Source: Cyrtodaria siliqua
Lineage: Eukaryota; Mollusca; Bivalvia; Adapedonta; Hiatellidae
Length of the DNA stretch: 64,000 bases
Assembly (NCBI GenBank): GCA_037043455.1
Contig: JAWPHD010001425.1
Span: 62,001-126,000, forward strand
Direction of reading: 5' to 3'
Shown here: in pieces, positions 45,456 through 60,600 of the stretch
How positions within the stretch are numbered: the stretch's first letter is position 1
How the letters are laid out: every line of letters begins with the position of its first letter
The notes under the pieces: generated by a model
The model's database searches: none
The model's input: the letters and a program-made list of their open reading frames with translations, nothing else
Told to the model about the DNA's origin: nothing
Translations under genes and position numbers: made by a program

Positions 45456-46429
45456 AACGAATGTTAAATTCTATTTATCACATAACTCACATATCGACTT
45501 TCATTGCATTTTGCCTGTCGCTTTAACACGCGAAACCGACATATATGCCTGTCGCTTTAACACGCGAAACCGACATAAACCGTGGGAATTGGATCATGGT
45601 CATTATCGATATTTTTTTGACGTCGCATACTAGGCTCATTCGCATACTTATATAACTAGTGGTAGATCGAAAATATAGAATGGTGTTATTCGACTCCCAC
45701 ACCGTAAGTTATGTGATAAAATCTGAATATCCCTGTTAATCCTTTGTAAACGTTAATACTATGTACTATTATATCCCATAAATATACACAGACTCCAACT
45801 TGAGTATCTGTTAATCCTTGGCACACTATAAACTTCAATATAAAATATAAGATTTTAAAAAATACACTTACTATTGAAGCAAACATGAAATAACAAACGT
45901 CCTTGTTTGTGTGTTGTCTTTTTCATTGTCTATGGCATTACTCTCTATTAAAATCTAAGTGGTACGAATAAACTGTATTCTTATATCCAGAGTTCATACG
46001 CGGATCCAGAATTTAACCTCGAGGGCGAGCAAATGTTTTCAAAATAACAAGGAAAAAATAACGTTTCTTTTCGATTTGTTCAGGATGATGTATCTAGTGG
46101 GTGTCCAGGGGGAGGTCTAGAGGCGGTCCAAACTTTACAAACCTTAATATTTTATGTAATTTATAAAATCGCAGTTCGGCCCTTCCCTATGGATCCACTA
46201 GTGATCCACTCTGAGTTTATACTCCACCCTGGATCCGCTAGTGATATACACCACCCACACACATAACAATAACATATTTCTTGACTTCGGAATTCCCGCA
46301 TTCCGCATTCCGAATTCCGCATTCCATAATAACGTATTTTGTTCATGTTTGCACTAATACTAACTAAGAGTATTTTTGGAAATCTTATATTTGATATTGA
46401 ATTGTATAGTGTGTATATACAAAGGATTA

Positions 46430-46720
46430 ACAGATACTCTCCCCGTGTGGTTGCCGGGGTAGAATATAACCACTGCAAATCCCGCTAGAGGCAGAGGGGT
46501 AGGACCCCCACCCCCCTTCATGTTCATTTTGTCATTTTTTATCAAGCTCATTTAAGGTCTTCATCATGACACCGCGTATGCAAACCTGGAAACGTGGCTC
46601 CATCGTAAATGGAGTGTTTTACTATAGATTTTGCAGCAACTCTGCAGTTCTGCAGGTTAGAAGGTTCGAAGCCCATTCTCCATATTTTATCTTGATGTAA
46701 ATGGAGGATGAACCTTGCAT
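46430..46720 (+). mobile_element. Reversed copy of the (AATTC)n-tailed SINE-like element
   Basis: Reads 'cgtatgcaaacctggaaacg', 'tggctccatcgtaaatggag' and 'aaggttcgaagcccattctc', the reverse complement of sequence at 20,840-21,090, 38,460-38,690 and 47,870-48,110. The 'ggttcgaagcc' word is an almost ideal pol III box B. Confidence 0.6.
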
Positions 46721-47639
46721 GCTCATCCTTCGAGGTTTATAAATAAGGCCATACCGAGTTTTTTCTATCTTTAACGGGCCATCCTACATAACACATCTAA
46801 TGAAAATAACCATTTCTCCTCTGGTTGAAGGGGTCATCCTGCATAACAAATACAAATTTACTGTAAATAAACATTTCTCCCCTGGCTGATGCAGTCTTAC
46901 TTCAAAACAAATATACTGAGAAAAACAACATTGCTTTCTCGAAACCTACCTACCAGACAGGAAAAAACAAACGAAGAGTCGAGAAAAAGAAATACAAAAA
47001 AATACGATGGCCCATTTGGCTCACATTTATTTCACTTCTATTTCTTGACTTCCGCATTCCGCATTCCGAATTCCGCATTCCTCATTCCTAATTCCGCATT
47101 CCGAATTCTACTTTCCGAATTCCGCATTTAGAAGTAGGTAGTAAGATAATAATAATAATAATAATTTATGCGTGCACGTGTATGTATGTGTGTTGTGAAA
47201 TCACAGTGTTACTGTTAAAGATGCAATTACTTCTCACATTTTATATTTAATAATCATGTAATATAAAAGTATATGAATATTGCAAGTGACCACGACTGTT
47301 GTATTTATATATAAACCACATAACCTTAAGTTAAATTCCCAATAACCTGAGTATCCGTGTATCCTTTGTATAAATACACCATAAACGTATATACTATTAT
47401 ACCCTATAAATATACACAAACTCCTACTTGAGTATCTGTTAATTGAATTGGGTTTTTACGGCGCACCAACACATGAAAGGTTATATGGCGCCTAACAGGC
47501 CCATCTCGGTGTTGTATGAAAGTCAATTGGTAACCAACTCGCTGAGACTAGACTCTTTATATTACATATTTGCTCATGTGCCTGTTTTCAATTGGTAACT
47601 AACTCTCTGAGACTAGACTCTACGTATCACATACATAAA

Positions 47640-48655
47640 TACTTTACACATTTTTCATTCATTTGCAGGGTCATATATGTATACAGCAAAACAAAAATAA
47701 TACTATTTCTGATCTGAGTATCAAAGAACAATCGAAACAGTTACATGTAAAATGGATACAGGGTTAATTGAATTGAATTGGGTTTTACGGCGCATCAACA
47801 CATGAAAGGTTTATATGGCGCCTAACGTGCCAGACTCATCGTCTAGTTACATCAAGATACAATATGGAGAATGGGCCTAGAACCTTCTTACCTGCAGAAC
47901 GGCAGTGTTGCTTCAAATTCTATAGTAGACACTCTATTTACGATGGAGCCACGTTTCCACGTTTGCATACGCGGTGTCATGATAAAGACCTTAAATGAGC
48001 ATGATAAAAAAGGACAAAATGAATATGAATGGTGGTCGTGAGGATCCTACCCTTCTGCATGTGACGGTGTGTTTGTGCGATTGCAATGGCTGTATTCTAC
48101 TCAGACATCAACACGGGGATACAGGATCAAAGGGAATTGACCTGTGTCAAGAAAACGTGGATATTTGCGATGACTCGCCGTCCAATTCGTTCTAGTATTG
48201 AATTTATTAAAATTGTTGGATACAATTTATATGATGCTTGACGCAGCATCACATCACTTAGCTTCGCCCGTCTTGGGGCTTTGCATTGTTCATATTAAAC
48301 AAAATACTAATAAATGACGACTTGTATCTAACGTTACATTAACAGGTTAAGGAAATATTTCTGAATGAAATGTGCATTCATGAGCTCAAGTTTATGAATA
48401 GTTTTTTAATTAAAATAAGTGAAATCAATATGAGATTGTTATAAAATCTCTTAAAACGTATACACGAAATTAATGGTAAAATGGAGTACTAAATTAAAAA
48501 GAACACTATTATACTGATAAATATATTAAAAACAAACCATTGGAAATAATTCTAGAAAAACCTCATTGACTTCCCTTTGTATCCGTTTCACAATGTATGT
48601 ATCTATTTCCAATAATGTAATTTCATTAACTTTGTTGTTTAAAACGTTTGGTACA
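47640..48655. repeat. Third, truncated copy of the duplication's 3' part
   Basis: Matches 20,630-21,620 and 38,215-39,205 almost base for base ('gggtcatatatgtatacagc' to 'gtttaaaacgtttggtac'). It stops abruptly at about 48,655, where the 30-bp satellite begins. It is closer to copy 1 than to copy 2: both have 'gatgcttgacgcagc', whereas copy 2 lacks 'atgct' there. Confidence 0.85.
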
Positions 48656-51600
48656 ATGTCCACATATTGATTAGACCATTACAGCATGTCCACATATTGA
48701 TTAGACATTTACACCATGTTCACATATTATTAGACCATTACAATTTGTCCACATATTGATTAGATATATACCCCATATCCACATATTGATTAGATGTATA
48801 CATCATGTCCACATATTGATTAGACGTATACCCCATGTCCACATATTGATTAGATATATACCCCATGTCCACATATTGATTAGATGTATACCCCATGTCC
48901 ACATATTGATTAGATGTATACCTCATGTCCACATATTGACTAGACGTATACCCCATGTCCATATATTGATTAGAAGTATAACCCTTGTCCACATATTGAT
49001 TAGAAGTATACCCCATGTCCACATATTGATTAGACGTATACCCCATGTCCACATATTGATTAGACGTATACCCTATGTCCACATATTGATTAGACGTATA
49101 CCCCTTGTCCACATATTGATTAGACGTATACCCTATGTCCACATATTGATTAGACGTATACCCCTTGTCCACATATTGATTAGAAGTATACCCCATGTCC
49201 ACATATTGATTAGACGTATACCCCTTGTCCACATATTGATTAGACGTATACCTCATGTCCACATATTGATTAGACGTATACCCCATGTCTACATATTGAT
49301 TAGACATATACCCTATGTCCACATATTGATTAGACGTATACCCCTTGTCCACATATTGATTAGACATATACCCTATGTCCACATATTGATTAGACGTATA
49401 CACCTTGTCCACATATTGATTAGACGTATACCCCATGTCCACATATTGATTAGACGTATACCTCATGTCTACAAATTGATTAGACGTATACCCCATGTCT
49501 ACATATTGATTAGACGTATACCCCATTGATTAGACGTATACCCCATTGATTAGACGTATACACCATGTCCACATATTGATTAGACGTATACCCCATGTCT
49601 ACATATTGATTAGACGTAAACCCCTTTGATTGGAAGTATGCCCCATGTACACATATTGATTAGACGTATACCCCATGTCCACATATTGATTAGACGTATA
49701 CCCCATTTCTACATATTGATTAGACATATACCCTATGTCCACATATTGATTAGACGTATACCCCTTGTCCACATATTGATTAGACATATACCCTATGTCC
49801 ACATATTGATTAGACGTATACCCCTGTCCACATATTGATTAGACGTATACCCCATGTCCACATATTGATTAGACGTATACCCCATGTCCATATATTTATA
49901 AGACGTATACCCCATGTCCACATATTGATTAGACGTATACCCCATGTCCACATATTGATTAGACGTATACCCCATGTCCACATATGGATTAGACGTATAC
50001 CCTATGTCCACATATTGATTAGACGTATACCCCTTGTCCACATATTGATTAGACGTATACCCCATGTCCACATATTGATTAGATGTATACCCCTTGTCCG
50101 CATATTGATTAGACGTATACCTCATGTCTACAAATTGATTAGACGTATACCCCATGTCTACATATTGATTAGACGTATACCCCATTGATTAGACGTATAC
50201 CCCATTGATTAGACGTATACACCATGTCCACATATTGATTAGACGTATACCCCAATGATTAGACGTATACCCCATTGATTAGACGTATACCCCATTAATT
50301 AGACGTATACCCCATTGATTAGACGTATACCCCATTGATTAGACGTATACCCCATGTCCATATATTGATTAGACGTATACACCATGTCCACATATTGATT
50401 AGACGTATACCCCATTGATTAGACGTATATCCCATTGATTAGACGTATACACCATGTCCACATATTGATTAGACGTATACCCCATGTCTACATATTGATT
50501 AGACGTATATCAAATTGATTAGACGTATACCCTATGTCCACATATTGATTAGACGTATACCCCTTGTCCACATATTGATTAGACGTATACCCCATGTCCA
50601 CATATTGATTAGACGTATACCCCTTGTCCACATATTGATTAGAAGTATACCCCATGTCCACATATTGATAAAACGTATACCCCATGTCCACATATTGATT
50701 AGACGTATACCCCATGTCTACATATTGATTAGACGTATACCCTATGTCCACATATTGATTAGACGTATACCCCTTGTCCACATATTGATTAGAAGTATAC
50801 CCCATGTCCACATATTGATTAGACGTATACCCCAATGATTAGACGTATACCCCATTGATTAGACGTATACCCCATTGATTAGACGTATACCCCATTGATT
50901 AGACGTATACCCCATTGATTAGACGTATACCCCATGTCCACATATTGATTAGACGTATACACCATGTCCACATATTGATTAGACGTATACCCCATTGATT
51001 AGACGTATACCCCATTGATTAGACGTATACACCATGTCCACATATTGATTAGACGTATACCCCATGTCTACATATTGATTAGACGTATACCCCATGTCCA
51101 CATATTGATTAGACTTATACACCATGTCCACATATTGATTACACGTATACCCCATTGATTAGACGTATACCCCATTGATTAGACGTATACCCTATGTCCA
51201 CATATTGATTAGACGTATACCCCTTGTCATCATATTGATTAGACGTATACCCCATGTCCACATATTGATTAGACGTATACCCCTTGTCCACATATTGATT
51301 AGAAGTATACCCCATGTCCACATATTGATTAGACGTATACCCCATGTCCACATATTGATTAGACGTATACCCCATGTCTACATATTGATTAGACGTATAC
51401 CCTATGTCCACATATTGATTAGACGTATACCCCTTGTCCACATATTGATTAGAAGTATACCCCATGTCCACATATTGATTAGACGTATACCCCTTGTCCA
51501 CATATTGATTAGACGTATACCTCATGTCCACATATTGATTAGACGTATACCCCATGTCTACATATTGATTAGACATATACCCTATGTCCACATATTGATT

Positions 51601-54600
51601 AGACGTATACCCCTTGTCCACATATTGATTAGACATATACCCTATGTCCACATATTGATTAGACGTATACCCCTTGTCCACATATTGATTAGACGTATAC
51701 CCCATGTCAACATATTGATTAGACGTATACCTCATGTCTACAAATTGATTAGACGTATACCCCGTGTCTACATATTGATTAGACGTATACCCTATTGATT
51801 AGACGTATACCCCATTGATTAGACGTATACACCATGTCCACATATTGATTAGACGTATACCCCATGTCTACATATTGATTAGACGTATACCCCATTGATT
51901 GGAAGTATGCCACATGTACACATATTGATTAGACGTATACCCCATGTCCACATATTGATTAGACGTATACCCCATGTCTACATATTGATTAGACATATAC
52001 CCTATGTCCACATATTGATTAGACGTATACCCCTTGTCCACATATTGATTAGACAAATACCCTATGTCCACATATTTATTAGACGTATACCCCTGTCCAC
52101 ATATTGATTAGACGTATACCCCATGTCCACATATTGATTAGACGTATACCCCATGTCCATATATTGATTAGACGTATACCCCATGTCCACATATTGATTA
52201 GACGTATACCCCATGTCCACATATTGATTAGACGTATACCCCATGTCCACATATTGATTAGACGTATACCCTATGTCCACATATTGATTAGACGTATACC
52301 CCTTGTCCACATATTGATTAGACGTATACCCCATGTCCATATATTGATTAGACGTATACCCCATGTCCACATATTGATTAGACGTATACCCCATGTCCAC
52401 ATATTGATTAGATGTATACCCTTTGTCCGCATATTGATTAGACGTATACCTCATGTCTACAAATTGATTAGAAGTATACCCCATGTCTACATATTGATTA
52501 GACGTATACCCCATTGATAAGACGTATACCCCATTGATTAGACGTATACACCATGTCCACATATTGATTAGACGTATACCCCAATGATTAGACGTATACC
52601 CCATTGATTAGACGTATACCCCATTGATTAGACGTATACCCCATTGATTAGACGTATACCCCATTGATTAGACGTATACCCCATGTCCACATATTGATTA
52701 GACGTATACACCATGTCCACATATTGATTAGACGTATATCCCATTGATTAGACGTATACCCCATTGATTAGACGTATACACCATGTCCACATATTGATTA
52801 GACGTATACCCCATGTCTACATATTGATTAGACGTATACCCCATGTCCACATATTGATTAGACGTATACACCATGTCCACATATTGATTACACGTATACC
52901 CCATTGATTAGACGTATACCCCCTTGATTAGACGTATACCCTATGTCCACATATTGATTAGACGTATACCCCTTGTCATCATATTGATTAGACGTATACC
53001 CCATGTCCACATATTGATTAGACGTATACCCCTTGTCCACATATTGATTAGAAGTATACCCCATGTCCACATATTGATTAGACGTATACCCCATGTCCAC
53101 ATATTGAGTAGACGTATACCCCATGTCTACATATTGATTAGACGTATACCCTATGTCCACATATTGATTAGACGTATACCCCTTGTCCACATATTGATTA
53201 GAAGTATACCCCATGTCCACATATTGATTAGACGTATACCCCTTGTCCACATATTGATTAGACGTATACCTCATGTCCACATATTGATTAGACGTATACC
53301 CAATGTCTACATATTGATTAGACCTATACCCTATGTCCACATATTGATTAGACGTATACCCCTTGTCCACATATTGATTAGACATATACCCTATGTCCAC
53401 ATATTGATTAGACGTATACCCCTTGTCCACATATTGATTAGACGTATACCCCATGTCCACATATTGATTAGACGTATACCTCATGTCTACAAATTGATTA
53501 GACGTATACCCCATGTCTACATATTGATTAGACGTATACCCTATTAATTAGACGTATACCCCATTGATTAGACGTATACACCATGTCCACATATTGATTA
53601 GACGTATACCCCATGTCTACATATTGATTAGACGTATACCCCATTGATTGGAAGTATGCCACATGTACACATATTGATTAGACGTATACCCCATGTCCAC
53701 ATATTGATTAGACGTATACCCCATGTCTACATATTGATTAGACATATACCCTATGTCCACATATTGATTAATTAGAAGTATACCCCTTGTCCACATATTG
53801 ATTAGACATATACCCTATGTCCACATATTGATTAGACGTATACCCCTGTCCACATATTGATTAGACGTATACCTCATGTCCACATATTGATTAGACGTAT
53901 ACCCCATGTCCATATATTGATTAGACATATACCCCATGTCCACATATTGATTAGACGTATACCCCATGTCCACATATTGATTAGACGTATACCCCATGTC
54001 CACATATTGATTAGACGTATACCCCATGTCCATATATTGATTAGAGGTATACCCTATGTCCACATATTGATTAGACGTATACCCCTTGTCCACATATTGA
54101 TTAGACGTATACCCCATGTCCACATATTGATTAGACGTATACTCCATGTCCACATATTGATTAGACGTATACCCCATGTCCACATATTGATTAGATGTAT
54201 ACCCCTTGTCCGCATATTGATTAGACGTATACCTCATGTCTACAAATTGATTAGACGTATACCGCATGTCTACATATTGATTAGACGTATACCCCATTGA
54301 TTAGACGTATACCCCATTGATTAGACGTATACACCATGTCCACATATTGATTAGACGTATACCCCAATGATTAGACGTATACCCCATTGATTAGACGTAT
54401 ACCCCATTGATTAGACGTATACCCCATTGATTAGACGTATACCCCATTGATTAGACGTATACCCCATGTCCACATATTGATTAGACGTATACCTCATGTC
54501 CACATATTGATTAGACGTATACCCCATGTCTACATATTGATTAGACGTATACCCCATGTCTACATATTGATTAGACGTATACCCCATTGATTAAAAGTAT

Positions 54601-57600
54601 AGACCATGTCCACATATTAATTAGACGTATACCCCATGTCCACATATTGATTAGACGTATACCCCATGTCTACATATTGATTAGACGTATACCCCATTGA
54701 TTAGACGTATACACAATGTCCACATATTGATTAGACGTATACCCCATTGATTAGACGTATACATCATTGATTAGACGTATACCCCATTGATTAGATGTAT
54801 ACCCCATTGATTAGACGTATACCCCATTGATTTGACGTATACCCCATTGATTAGAGGTATACCGCATTGATTAGACGTATACCCCATTGATTAGACGTAT
54901 ACACCAAGTCCACATATTGATTAGACGTATACCCCATTGATTAGACGTATACCCCATGTCCACATATTGATTAGACGTATACCCCATTGATTAGACGTAT
55001 ACACCATGTCCACATATTGATTAGACCTATACCCCATTGATTAGACGTATACCCATGTCCACATATTGATTAGATGTATACCTCATGTCCACATATTGAA
55101 TAGACGTATACCCTATGTCCTCATATTGATAAGACGTATACCTCATGTCCACATATTGATTAGACGTATACCCTATGTCCACATATTGATTAGACGTATA
55201 CCCCATGTCCACATATTGATTAGACGTATACCCCATGTCAACATATTGATTAGACGTATACCCCATGTCCACATATTGATTAGACCTTATACCCCATCTC
55301 CACATATTGATTAGACGTATACCCCATGTCCACATATTGATTAGACGTATACCCCATGTCCACATATTGATTAGACGTAAACCCCATGTCTACATATTGA
55401 TTAGACGTATACCCCATTGATTGGAAGTATGCCCCATGTACACATATTGATTAGACGTATACCCCATGTCCACATATTGATTAGACGTATACCCCATGTC
55501 TACATATTGATTAGACGTATACCCCATTGATTGGAAGTATGCCCCATGTACACATATTGATTAGACGTATACCCCATGTCCACATATTGATTAGCCGTAT
55601 ACCCCATGTCTACATATTGATTAGACGTATACCCCATTGATTGGAAGTATGCCCCATGTACACATATTGATTAGACGTATACCCTATGTCCACATATTGA
55701 TTAGACGTATAACACATGTCCACATATTGATTAGACATATACCCTATGTCCACATATTGATTAGACGTATACCCCATGTCCACATATTGATTAGACATAT
55801 ACCCTATGTCCACATATTGATTAGACGTATACCCCATGTCCACATATTGATTAGACGTATACCCCAAGGCCCATGTCCAGATATTATTAGACGTATACCT
55901 CATGTCCACATATTGATTGGACGTATACCCCATGTCCACATATTGATTAGACGTATACCCCATGTCCACATATTGATTAGACGTATACCCCATTTCCAGA
56001 TATTATTAGACGTATACCCCATGTCCACATATTATTAGACGTATACCCCATGTCCACATATTAATTAGACGTAATCCCCATGTCCACATATTGATTAGAT
56101 GTATACCCCATGTCCACATATTGATTAGACGTATACCCCATGTCCAGATATTGATTAGACGTATATCCCATGTCCAGATATTATTAGACGTATACCCCAT
56201 GTCCACATATTATTAGACGTATACCCCATGTCCACATATTAATTAGATGTAAACCCCATGTCCACATATTGATTACATGTTTACCCCATGTCCACATATT
56301 ATTTAGATGTATACCCCATGTCTACATATTATTAGACGTATACCCCATGTCCACATATTATTAGGCGTATACCCCGTGTCCACATATTGATTAGATGTAT
56401 ACCCCATGTCTACATATTGATTAGACGTATACCCCATGTCCACATATTATTAGACGTATACCCCATGTCCACATATTATTAGACGTATACCCCGTGTTCA
56501 CATATTGATTAGATGTATACCCCATGTCTACATATTGATTAGACGTATACCCCATGTCCACATATTATTAGACGTATATCCCATGTCCACATATTATTAG
56601 ACGTTTACCCCATGTACACATATTATTAGATGTATACCCCATGTCCACATATTATTAGACGTATACCCCTTGTCCACATATTGATTAGACGTATACCCCA
56701 TGTCCACATATCGATTAGACGTATACCCCATGTCCACATATTGATTAGATGTATACCCCATGTCCACATATTATTAGACTTATATCCCATGTCCACATAT
56801 TAATTACATGTATACTTCATGTCCACATATTGATTAGATGTATACCCCATGTCCACATATTGATTAGACGTATACCTCATGTCCACATATTGATTAGATG
56901 TATATCCCATGTGCACATACTATTAGACGTATACCCCATGTCCACATATTGATTGGACGTATACCCCATGTCCACATATTGATTAGACGTATACCCCATG
57001 TCCACATATTGATTGGACGTATACCCCATGTCCACATATTGATTGGACGTATACCCCATGTCCACATATTGATTAGACGTATACCCCATGTTCACATATT
57101 GATTGGACGTATACCCCATGTCCACATATTGATTAGATGTATACCCCATGTCCACAAATTGATTAGATGTATACCCCATGTCCACATATTGATTAGACGT
57201 ATACCCCATATCCACATATTGATTAGATGTATACCCCATGTCCACATATTGATTAGATGTATACCCCATGTCAACATATTATTAGACGTATACCCCATGT
57301 CCACATATTATTAGACGTATACCCCATGTCCACATATTGATTAGACGTATAACCCATGTCCACATATTGATTAGATGTATACCCCATGTCCACATATTGA
57401 TTAGACGTATACCTCATGTCCACATATTGATTGGACGTATACCCCATGTCCACATATTGATTAGACGTATAACTCATGTCCACATATTGATTAGAAGTAT
57501 ACCCCATGTCCACATATTGATTAGACGTATACCCCATGTCCACATATTGATTTGACGTATACCCCATGTCCACATATTATTAGACGTATACCCCATGTCC

Positions 57601-60600
57601 ACATATTATTAGACGTATACCCCATGTCCACATATTGATTAGACGTATACCCCATGTCCACATATTGATTAGATGTATACCCCATGTCCACATATTGATT
57701 AGACGTATACCCCATGTCCATATATTGATTGGACGTATACCCCATGTCCACATATTGATTAGACGTATAACCCATGTCCACATATTGATTAGAAGTATAC
57801 CCCATGTCCACATATATATTGATTAGACGTATACCTCATGTCCACATATTGATTAGACGTATACCCCATGTCCACATATTGATTAGATGTATACCCCATG
57901 TCCACATATTGATTAGACGTATACCCCATGTCCACATATTGATTAGATGTATACCCCATGTCCACATATTGATTAGATGTATACCCCATGTCCACATATT
58001 ATTAGACGTATACCCTATGTCCACATATTGATTAGACGTATACCCCATGTCCACATATTGATTAGATGTATACCCCATGTCCACATATTGATTAGACGTA
58101 TAGCCCATGTCTACATATTGATTAGATGTATACCCCATGTCCACATATTGATTAGATGTATACCCCATGTCCACATATTATTAGACGTATACCCCATGTC
58201 CACATATTATTAGAGGTATACCCCATGTCCACATATTGATTAGATGTATACCCCATGTCCACATATTGATTAGATGTATACCCCATATCCACATATTATT
58301 AGACGTATACCCCATGTCCGCATATTATTAGGCGTATACCCCGTGTCCTCATATTGATTAGATGTATACCCCATGTCTACATATTGATTAGACGTATACC
58401 CCATGTCCACATATTATTAGACGTATACCCCATGTCCACATATTATTAGTCGTATACCCCTTGTCCACATATTGATTAGATGTATACCCCATGTCCACAT
58501 ATTGATTAGATTTATACCCCATGTCTACATATTATTAGACGTATAACCCATGTCCACATATTGATTAGACGTAAACCCCATGTCCACATATTGATTAGCT
58601 TTATACCCCATGTCCACATATTGATTAGACGTATACCCCATGTCCACATATTGATTAGATGTATACCCCATGTCCACATATTGATTAGACGTATATCCCA
58701 TGTCCACATATTGATTGGACGTATACCCCATGTCCACATATTGATTAGACGTATAACCCATGTCCACATATTGATTAGAAGTATACCCCATGTCCACATA
58801 TTGATTAGACGTATACCCCATGTCCACATATTGATTAGACGTATACCCCATATCCACATATTGATTAGATGTATACCCCATGTCCACATATTATTAGACG
58901 TATACCCCATGTCCACATATTATTAGACGTATATCCCATGTCCACATATTGATTAGACGTATACCCCATGTCCACATATTGATTAGAAGTATACCCCATG
59001 TCCACATATTGATTAGACGTATACCCCATGTCCACATATTGATTGGACGTATACCCCATGTCCACATATTGATTAGACGTATAACCCATGTCCACATATT
59101 GATTAGAAGTATACCCCATGTCCACATATTATTAGACGTATACCCCTTGTCCACATATTGATTAGACGTATACCCCATGTCCACATATTGATTAGACGTA
59201 TAACCCATGTCCACATATTGATTAGATGTATACCCCATGTCCACATATTATTAGACTTATATCCCATGTCCACATATTAATTACATGTATACTTCATGTC
59301 CACATATTGATTAGATGTATACCCCATGTCCACATATTGATTAGACGTATACCTCATGTCCACATATTGATTAGATGTATATCCCATGTGCACATATTAT
59401 TAGACGTATACCCCATGTCCACATATTGATTGGACGTATACCTAATGTCCACATATTGATTAGACGTATACCCCATGTCCACATATTGATTGGACGTATA
59501 CCCCATGTCCACATATTGATTGGACGTATACCCCATGTCCACATATTGATTAGACGTATACCCCATGTTCACATATTGATTGGACGTATACCCCATGTCC
59601 ACATATTGATTAGATGTATACCCCATGTCCACAAATTGATTAGATGTATACCCCATGTCCACATATTGATTAGACGTATACCCCATATCCACATATTGAT
59701 TAGATGTATACCCCATGTCCACATATTGATTAGATGTATACCCCATGTCAACATATTATTAGACGTATACCCCATGTCCACATATTATTAGACGTATACC
59801 CCATGTCCACATATTGATTAGACGTATACCTCATGTCCACATATTGATTGGACGTATACCCCATGTCCACATATTGATTAGACGTATAACTCATGTCCAC
59901 ATATTGATTAGAAGTATACCCCATGTCCACATATTGATTAGACGTATACCCCATGTCCACATATTGATTTGACGTATACCCCATGTCCACATATTATTAG
60001 ACGTATACCCCATGTCCACATATTATTAGACGTATACCCCATGTCCACATATTGATTAGACGTATACCCCATGTCCACATATTGATTAGACGTATACCCC
60101 ATGTCCACATATTGATTAGACGTATACCCCATGTCCACATATTGATTGGACGTATAACCCATGTCCACATATTGATTAGAAGTATACCCCATGTCCACAT
60201 ATATATTGATTAGACGTATACCTCATGTCCACATATTGATTAGACGTATACCCCATGTCCACATATTGATTAGATGTATACCCCATGTCCACATATTGAT
60301 TAGACGTATACCCCATGTCCACATATTGATTAGATGTATACCCCATGTCCACATATTGATTAGATGTATACCCCATGTCCACATATTATTAGACGTATAC
60401 CCCATGTCCACATATTATTAGACGTATACCCCATATCCACATATTGATTAGATGTATACCCCATGTCCACATATTGATTAGACGTATAGCCCATGTCTAC
60501 ATATTGATTAGATGTATACCCCATGTCCACATATTGATTAGATGTATACCCCATGTCAACATATTATTAGACGTATACCCCATGTCCACATATTATTAGA

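Larger units (their letters stand above)
44860..47440. repeat. Duplicated block with 7-bp ATTCCGC repeats and microsatellites
   Basis: 44,860-45,310 plus 45,710-45,850 match 47,005-47,440 in order ('cgatggcc(t/c)atttgg', 'atcacagtgtta', 'atttaataatcatgtaat', 'acttgagtatctgttaat'). Heptamers of ATTCCGC/ATTCCGA type occur at 44,930-44,965, 46,285-46,325 and 47,045-47,125. 45,005-45,130 is an ACT/CTA then AAT trinucleotide run. The first block is interrupted by the hairpin at 45,343-45,455. Confidence 0.7.
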
